Source of the DNA: Laetiporus sulphureus 93-53
Lineage: Eukaryota; Basidiomycota; Agaricomycetes; Polyporales; Laetiporaceae
NCBI RefSeq assembly: GCF_001632365.1
Contig: NW_024468546.1
Span: 9,025-73,024, forward strand
DNA length: 64,000 nt
Reading direction: 5' to 3'
The notes beneath the pieces were generated by a model that was not told where the DNA came from, searched no databases, and saw only the letters and a program-made list of their open reading frames with translations. Numbering within the stretch: position 1 is the stretch's first letter; every line of letters starts with the position of its first letter. This document shows, piece by piece, positions 60,680-64,000 of this stretch. Both the position numbers and the translations under genes were made by a program.

Positions 60680-61429
60680 ATAGATACGAATGTTTGACTT
60701 TGTACGCACGTATTCTTTGCCGGCAGGATATGTAGATTGTATGTTGCAGGACGGTTGGTAGCTTCAAAAGCGACACATCGAGCAGGTGATGCCAGCTGTG
60801 CAAATGTGATAATACCATAGTACTTCGACTTATGTTTATCATCTCGCCGTGGCGCCGTAGTATGAACAACACGGACAAACCTGTGGCCTGAGAGCGTCAG
60901 ATTTCACAAAAACTGTTAGCTTTGTGACTTGTCTTGTTCCTTAGAGCTGTGGTGGACGTAGCCTGCGGCCCGCATAATTTCCGGCAGCAGCCAGCCGTCA
61001 CCTAGTATGATAGTTCACTCGTGGTCTCGAATCTTCAAACGAACTGCGGCTTGTCTGCATCCTTCAAGACGACCCTCGCAGGAGTTCGCTGATATCATGC
61101 ACCGCAAACCGCTTTAACTAACCTAGTGTGTTCATGAATATTGCTTTGCTCCTCTGCAATAGCCGCAAATAATACCCTTGCTGGGCAGTATGATTACGAA
61201 TTATCGGTTCTTGTCAATACTACTCGTCGAATCTGTCCGCGGGTTGTGCAGGTGGTCGGTCGTCGGAATCAACTCATTCACTCATGCAAACTCGTTGTCA
61301 GCCGGGCTTTTCAGCTTTTCAGCCGTCAAAACAAATGTTGCGCTAGACATGACAATGTTTCAGGTCATCCCACTGTTTGAACCTCCCACGTGAAATCATC
61401 AGGAGACAAGCATTGTCTACAATATGCCA
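60680..61429. other. Convergent spacer, about 750 bases
   Basis: 3' ends of the permease and the lectin gene face each other here. No gene seen. Confidence 0.4.
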
Positions 61430-61900
61430 TCAAAAACAAATTTTCATAACGACGTTTGGTCGAGGTACGTCTGAATCTGATGCATAAATAATGACATGCA
61501 GGAAGTACTCGTTTCCCGCCTGGGCCACAAGTCTGGTGGTGACTTGCGTGCCCTTCTCGCTTCTCTTGGTTTCCTCCTTCTCGCTCGTCCAAGGGTGCTT
61601 GACTTCTCCATAGAAGCCGGGATGGATCCACAGCGCCGTATGATCAACGCCGAGATCGGTCACTATAGCAGACCAATGCTGTTCACCCGGTCCCATCAAG
61701 CCTGCCACCACGATGAATGACTCGTTATGTGCATTCGAGAAGCGAAGTGCTCCGGAAGAGCCGATGCCATTCATAGTAATGGTGTGGATTCCATCGCACT
61801 CGGACCACGTCCCGCCGACATGGTACCATACGCTCTTCTCCACAACAGAGAACTTCACAGGCGTCGTGTCGATGATACGGACGCGGATTTTGTACACCAT
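61430..61900 (-). CDS. Fungal fruit-body lectin, 156 aa
   Basis: Seen: one exon, ATG 61900 to the stop at 61430. The frame reads IRVRIIDTTPVKFSVVEKSV, GGTWSECDGIHTITMNGIGS, SGALRFSNAHNESFIVVAG, then HWSAIVTDLGVDHTALWIHP and GFYGEVKHPW. This is the order of the fungal fruit-body lectin family (Agaricus bisporus lectin type, about 143 aa): GGTW, the G-x-G-x-SGxLRF loop, and IVTxL-x-TAL-x-I-x-P-x-Y/F-Y. Family knowledge: cytosolic, actinoporin-like beta sandwich without signal peptide, binding Gal-beta-1,3-GalNAc or GlcNAc, several with activity against nematodes or insects. The C-terminus (about 130-156) differs from the family and may have changed specificity. Inference: defence or fruiting-body storage. 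Confidence 0.88.
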   Translation of the reverse strand: MVYKIRVRIIDTTPVKFSVVEKSVWYHVGGTWSECDGIHTITMNGIGSSGALRFSNAHNESFIVVAGLMGPGEQHWSAIVTDLGVDHTALWIHPGFYGEVKHPWTSEKEETKRSEKGTQVTTRLVAQAGNEYFLHVIIYASDSDVPRPNVVMKICF

Positions 61901-62549
61901 TCTAAAGACGCAGGAATCACATCATGACACCGCGGGGGGTAAGGCAAAGTCGTGCCTGACACGTAAGCACTTAGTAGAGACGCAAGAAGTCCTGAGAAAC
62001 CGCGTAGTGCGATTGAATCTGGAAGGCTAACATGAGCTGTTGCAATCTTTGAAGAGCTTTGAGCGTACACTTTGCTCAGGATCTGGATTTGGATGCGGAG
62101 ATGGTCAATGCAATCTGAGCGGGAAAGCTCTGAGTCGTGCGACTCACCGGGGGTACATGTTCATGAACCGCAGTCTTATTAACGTAAGCCGGTTGTGGAA
62201 GAAGCCGCGTGATATCAGACGACCACCGGAGAAAAAGGAAGTCTACTTCGGCTACATTCCCCGTCATGAATGCCAGATTCTGTTCGGAACGAGTGTCATA
62301 GGCGCTGTATTGATATGTATGTCGGAGCACAGCATACTTCGTGTGTACTCGGACCACAACGGAGATACTGATTTCACCAGATCGGTGACTATCTCGGGAA
62401 TTGAGTGAATGCTATGGTCTTACATGACTCTGAATCACTATCAGCCACTATCGATGTTCCGATGATCTTACCACTGAAGATGCTTTTCATTTTATAACAG
62501 CACGAAACGTGTTCTAAGGGCAGGCTCCTCTCGACTCCCTCACAGTACC
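61901..62549. other. Divergent promoter region, lectin and HET gene
   Basis: About 650 bases serving as the 5' flank of both genes. Short frames only. No clear TATA box for either gene. Confidence 0.4.
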
Positions 62550-64000
62550 ATGGCCAACGAGCCCCTACGCAACACAATTCCACTCCTCTCAAACTTCGAC
62601 ATTACTACGGTGGAGTCCACCGAACAGCGCTGCCAGTGGGAGACATTCATTCCCGAAAATATATCGCACGGCAATCCATACTTCGAACAAAGCCGTGGCA
62701 GAGTCATATGCGATTTCGCACTACAATCTTTAGGTGGCAAAGTCCTCGACACAAGCGCATTGTATACTCCCCAACACTTCAGACTGCTCCACTGCTCTCG
62801 ATTCACAAATGACAAACGTGTCTGCATTCATGAATTCACCGACCTCTCTACGATAGCATATAGCGTCATTTCCTACACATGGCGCGGCCGGCCGATGGAT
62901 CCCGACGAAGCCGCCCGAGATCAGGACCGAATCTTCCATGTACATGGCGCAGAGGATGGAGACCCGATCAGTCTAGATGTCCTCCATCACATTTGTCTCG
63001 CGGCGATCAGGGAAGGCCTCTCGTACATTTGGTTGGACAGGCTGTGTATCATGCAGGAGAGCCGAGACGACAAGACGTGGCAGATCGCGCGCATGCACTC
63101 CATTTACCGCGACTGTCATGTATGCCTCATCCTCCCGGGAGGGTTGCGCCGGATGATCGGCTTGGAGGAGGAGACGGATTATATCCATCGTGGTTGGACC
63201 CTGCAAGAATGCCTTGCACCGCCTCGATCGCTCGTCCTATACAAATGGCATTTAATCAGCAGCTCACGCGGACGAGAAACCACAGGAAGCTTCTTTGACC
63301 CACTCATAGTGGTCTCCGGCCAGTCTGCGACATCGCCGTTACTCGAACTGCTGCAGTCCGCTATCAATCCTCCAACGATCCGTGTCATGGGAGATTGCGG
63401 CGAAACCAAATTCAAGCCAATCATTGATATTTTTGGCTCCGGTGGCGCACTATTCACTCTTGTAGTCGCCATCGCATCCGAGGAAGACGCGAAAATGAAG
63501 AGACAGGCAATCTGGCGGAGTGCGCTGATGCGTACGTCAAGCCGTCCGGTCGACATGGTGTTCAGTATCATGGGCTTGTTCGGCGTGACGCTGGACACGC
63601 GCGTATTTCGCAAGGACGATCGCTTAGGCGCGACCGTAGCTCTTGGCAGAGAGCTAGCTCGTACAGGCAACACTATCGATTGGCTAGGCGCAGGTCTGCT
63701 GCTTCCCCCTTGTAGGCAGCTCAGCAGCTTCCCAGCGTTTCCGATAACCACAGTCTCAGGAAAAGCGACGCTGTCGACAATTTCCGGTATACGAGAAGTT
63801 AGCACGTTCTACAACAGCTTTGAAGGAATGCAATGGCTTTGCGACTTACCGCTGGTGGTCTCCATGGATGACGGAGGATACACTACCATCCGGGCTCAGA
63901 CTCTTCGCGTGTTGTCCCTGACGGCGGGACCTGACGCAAACCAGCCGCACTTGCGCACGTTGAGCACGAACAGAGGGACCTATAGTTGCAAGATTCACGA
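62550..64000 (+). CDS. HET-domain (heterokaryon incompatibility-like) protein, 3' end cut
   Basis: Seen: a single open frame from ATG 62550 through the end of the window, at least 483 codons without a stop, intronless so far. The three HET blocks are readable: SVISYTWRGRP (near residue 105), YIWLDRLCIMQESRDDKTWQ with IARMHSIYRDCHVCLILPGG (159 on), and HRGWTLQECLAPP (near 213). Family knowledge: HET domains are NLR-linked or stand-alone triggers of cell death after fusion of unlike hyphae, and in basidiomycetes they also occur in large families of unknown role. The later part (FKPIIDIFGSGGALFTLVVA and on) matches the usual C-terminal extension of mushroom HET proteins. The end and any C-terminal domain lie outside. 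Confidence 0.85.
   Translation, partial: MANEPLRNTIPLLSNFDITTVESTEQRCQWETFIPENISHGNPYFEQSRGRVICDFALQSLGGKVLDTSALYTPQHFRLLHCSRFTNDKRVCIHEFTDLSTIAYSVISYTWRGRPMDPDEAARDQDRIFHVHGAEDGDPISLDVLHHICLAAIREGLSYIWLDRLCIMQESRDDKTWQIARMHSIYRDCHVCLILPGGLRRMIGLEEETDYIHRGWTLQECLAPPRSLVLYKWHLISSSRGRETTGSFFDPLIVVSGQSATSPLLELLQSAINPPTIRVMGDCGETKFKPIIDIFGSGGALFTLVVAIASEEDAKMKRQAIWRSALMRTSSRPVDMVFSIMGLFGVTLDTRVFRKDDRLGATVALGRELARTGNTIDWLGAGLLLPPCRQLSSFPAFPITTVSGKATLSTISGIREVSTFYNSFEGMQWLCDLPLVVSMDDGGYTTIRAQTLRVLSLTAGPDANQPHLRTLSTNRGTYSCKIH

Noticed and set aside
1..64000. tRNA, rRNA, CRISPR arrays, riboswitches, bacterial operons
   Set aside because: No T-loop/D-loop pairs, no repeat-spacer pattern and no rRNA blocks seen; the gene structure is eukaryotic throughout.

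Overview
This is a nuclear genome window from a filamentous basidiomycete, most likely a mushroom-forming agaricomycete. The reasons are: genes broken by many 40-80 nt GT-AG introns with CTGAC/CTAAC-type branch points; basidiomycete families (DUF6533 membrane protein, fungal fruit-body lectin, HSPA12-like Hsp70, short F-box/LRR proteins, a Zn2Cys6 regulator with its typical intron layout, a HET-domain protein); and no prokaryotic-style operons. All gene models were spliced by eye.

Layout. 1-4.4 kb: a C2H2-like zinc-finger gene (5' end outside the window), a small hypothetical gene and a MAT2B/RmlD-like NAD(P)-binding gene. 4.48-16.3 kb: a direct tandem segmental duplication. Each unit carries a haloacid-dehalogenase-like gene, an Hsp70-like gene, F-box and coiled-coil remnants, and the terminal exon of a conserved hypothetical gene whose complete copy lies at 16.2-17.3 kb. 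In unit 1 the HAD and Hsp70 genes look intact. In unit 2 the HAD gene is ruined and the Hsp70 gene has a +1 frameshift. 17.9-34.2 kb: an F-box/LRR gene, then a second direct tandem duplication (18,525-26,423 and 26,424-34,227). It starts inside the F-box gene and ends inside LSM8. Each unit holds a small secreted-protein gene, an 8-exon Zn2Cys6 transcription factor and a decayed gene. The intact LSM8 gene sits at the right edge, and a dead copy of its last exon marks the junction.

35-47 kb: two exo-polygalacturonase-like GH28 genes in opposite orientation bracket a TENA/THI-4 gene, a nucleotide-sugar/triose-phosphate-type transporter and a DUF6533 membrane protein. 48.7-64 kb: a conserved fungal protein of unknown function, a 338 bp palindromic MITE-like element, a Sec2-type Rab GEF, an F-box gene, a Spp2/G-patch splicing factor, an NCS1 nucleobase transporter, a fruit-body lectin and a HET-domain protein that runs off the right end.

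The genes do not form one pathway. The most informative content is evolutionary: two neighbouring, independent tandem duplications with unequal decay, and three small inverted-repeat elements. For two of those elements the sister unit shows the empty site. Housekeeping functions (LSM8 and Spp2 in splicing, Sec2 in secretion) are interleaved with accessory functions such as plant-wall degradation, a lectin and non-self recognition.
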